Below are positions 6,787 to 7,644 of a stretch of DNA of 7,644 nucleotides, in pieces (position 1 is the first letter of the stretch; every line of letters begins with the position of its first letter). The position numbers and the translations under genes were made by a program. The stretch spans positions 1-7,644 of the forward strand of contig JANNHP010000005.1 in NCBI GenBank assembly GCA_031404455.1. The letters run 5' to 3'. Origin of the DNA: JANNHP01 sp031404455 (GTDB lineage Bacteria > Planctomycetota > JAJSAM01 > JAJVHW01). The notes under the pieces were generated by a model. That model had not been told where the DNA came from. It ran no database searches and saw only the letters and a program-made list of their open reading frames with translations.

Positions 6787-7443
6787 ATGAGCGGCGCGGC
6801 GTTCCCGGCCGCCGACGGACTCCCGGACTCCGAGGGGTCCGCGGGGACGCTCTCCCCCGGCGCCGACGCCGCGTGGATCGAAGCGACGTCTCCGGCCCGC
6901 GCCGCGGACTTCGCGCTGCTCGCGCGGGCGCGTGGCGGCGACGGCGCGGCGTTCGCGTCGCTCGTCGAGCGCCACCACGTGGTGCTCGCGTCGCTCGTCC
7001 GCCAGCGCAGCGGGTTGCGCGCGCCGGTCGAGGACATCCTGCAGGAGACGTTCGCGAAAGCGCTCGCCGGGATGGGCGGTTTCCGGGGACGGTCCTCGTT
7101 CCTCACGTGGACGGCGGCCATCGCCCTCAACCTCGCGACCGACTGGTCGCGGAAGGAACGCCGGCGTGCCCGACTCGCCCCGCGCGCGGACATCGAGACC
7201 GACGCGGTCGCCTCGCCCGCCCTCGGCGACGCGGCGGAGCGTCGCGAGGAATCGGACCGTGCCCGCGCAGCGCTCGACGCGCTGCCGCAGGCGCTGCGTC
7301 TTGCGGTGACGCTACGGATCGTGGAGGACCTGACGTACGAAGAGGTCGCGACGCGGCTGGGTGCGCCCGTCCCCCGGGTGCGCACGTGGGTCAGCCGCGG
7401 ACTCGATCGACTGCGCCGGAAGCTGGAGGTGCGGAATGACTGA
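6787..7443 (+). CDS. ECF-type RNA polymerase sigma factor
   Basis: A 218-aa sigma-70 family factor of the extracytoplasmic-function group, with only regions 2 and 4. Region 2 spans about 41-128 and includes the EDILQETFAKAL motif (82-93), F-R-G-R-S-S-F-L-T-W (99-108) and the basic D-W-S-R-K-E-R-R-R (119-127) for -10 recognition. A charged linker (129-158) follows. Region 4 spans about 160-213, with LDALPQALR and the helix-turn-helix YEEVATRLGAPVPRVRTWVSRGL (184-206). The N-terminal 38 residues are a Ser/Ala/Gly-rich extension not typical of the family; the ATG lies 3 nt after the upstream stop with no strong Shine-Dalgarno, so coupling is likely. The product would direct RNA polymerase to stress or envelope genes. 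A regulator normally sits beside such a gene: here either the upstream anchored protein or the short overlapping downstream gene. I could not find a convincing ECF-type autoregulatory promoter before 5905. Confidence 0.92.
   Translation: MSGAAFPAADGLPDSEGSAGTLSPGADAAWIEATSPARAADFALLARARGGDGAAFASLVERHHVVLASLVRQRSGLRAPVEDILQETFAKALAGMGGFRGRSSFLTWTAAIALNLATDWSRKERRRARLAPRADIETDAVASPALGDAAERREESDRARAALDALPQALRLAVTLRIVEDLTYEEVATRLGAPVPRVRTWVSRGLDRLRRKLEVRND
7425..7429 (+). promoter_or_regulatory. Shine-Dalgarno for the short gene after the sigma factor
   Basis: GGAGG inside the 3' end of the sigma gene lies 6 nt before the ATG at 7436. Its quality, with the ATGACTGA overlap, is the best evidence that a real gene starts here although the open frame is only 50 codons. 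Confidence 0.65.
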
Positions 7444-7588
7444 CGACGGACCGATGCTGCGTTCGCTGAGGAACGCTGCCGATCCCGCGCTCGCCCCGGG
7501 TGCCGCCGGGCGCAGCGCCGCCGGCGCGGGGGAACGCGCCGCCGCCGCGCGCGCGCACGCGGCGCCGCGGTTTCGGGTATGGCTGTAA
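7436..7588 (+). CDS. Short overlapping ORF, possible truncated anti-sigma/membrane protein
   Basis: Fifty codons, overlapping the sigma factor stop by 8 nt (ATGACTGA) and with a strong GGAGG upstream, the usual position for an anti-sigma gene. The start MTDDGPMLRSLRNAADPALAP resembles the N-termini of proteins encoded next to ECF factors, an acidic start followed by an LRSL helix. The rest is Ala/Gly/Arg-rich and ends RFRVWL just where a membrane helix would be expected. It stops at TAA 7586-7588, within the abrupt GC drop that begins near 7571. I infer that the original gene was longer and has been cut by an insertion, rearrangement or assembly junction. No zinc-finger HxxxCxxC motif is present. 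It may instead be a genuinely tiny protein. The function is not established. Confidence 0.45.
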   Translation: MTDDGPMLRSLRNAADPALAPGAAGRSAAGAGERAAAARAHAAPRFRVWL

Positions 7589-7644
7589 TAGGTAAGATGC
7601 CGTTTGAAACTTTGAATGGCGATGCGCGCCGTTCGCTGATCCAC
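7571..7644. other. Low-GC tail at window edge, possible junction with foreign DNA
   Basis: Bases 7571-7620 have 21 G/C of 50, against almost pure G/C just before (7500-7570). An open frame begins at ATG 7579 (MAVIGKMPFETLNGDARRSL) and runs off the window; its codons (GTA, ATA, TTT, ACT, AAT) are unlike those of neighbouring genes. The reverse strand is also open. I recognise no insertion-sequence end or known family. The window stops before this can be resolved. Confidence 0.4.

Noticed and set aside
7083..7095. CCGGGGACGGTCC, identical to 13 bases of the REP-like left arm
   Set aside because: It encodes the conserved F-R-G-R-S-S motif of sigma region 2, has no inverted partner nearby, and is explained by coding.

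Overview
This 7.6 kb window is very GC-rich, dense bacterial chromosome. Every strong gene uses G/C-ending codons, and there are no tRNA, rRNA, CRISPR or complete transposon genes. The EttA-type ABC-F protein, the tandem DUF4139 proteins and the helical-protein/ECF-sigma/anti-sigma-like cluster suggest a planctomycete-like or similarly GC-rich, Gram-negative-type lineage. The phylum is an inference and not secure.

Layout. (1) 109-1791, minus strand: ettA, a translation-throttle ABC-F ATPase, with only a weak hairpin downstream of it. (2) 1792-1961: a short divergent intergenic region. (3) 1962-5807, plus strand: a tight three-gene operon. Two tandem paralogues encode exported DUF4139 proteins and overlap by 7 nt. 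Seven nt further on is a SAM-dependent methyltransferase gene. (4) 5905 to about 7588, plus strand: a second operon with a membrane-anchored coiled-coil/helical protein, an ECF sigma factor and a very short third gene that looks like the start of an anti-sigma or membrane protein. (5) About 7571-7644: a sharp drop in GC at the window edge, coinciding with the end of that third gene.

The most interesting point is the methyltransferase. Its frame meets a TGA at 5670-5672, exactly where ArsM-like relatives carry a conserved cysteine (W-x-x-C-I-x-G-A-L). It then continues in frame for 44 more codons that read as a normal family C-terminus, to a TGA at 5805-5807. Fourteen bases after the first TGA there is a 9-bp hairpin with a GUC loop, which fits a bacterial SECIS element. 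I therefore annotate a selenoprotein, 5076-5807, with Sec at residue 199.

A second unusual point is a REP-like 28-bp inverted repeat (3505-3595) lying inside the signal-peptide coding region of the second DUF4139 gene. Its right arm encodes the hydrophobic core of the signal peptide, which looks like a repeat recruited as an export signal.

Together, the first plus-strand operon pairs exported proteins of unknown function with a probable selenium-dependent methyltransferase. The second is a plausible envelope-stress sensor/sigma module whose last gene may be interrupted.
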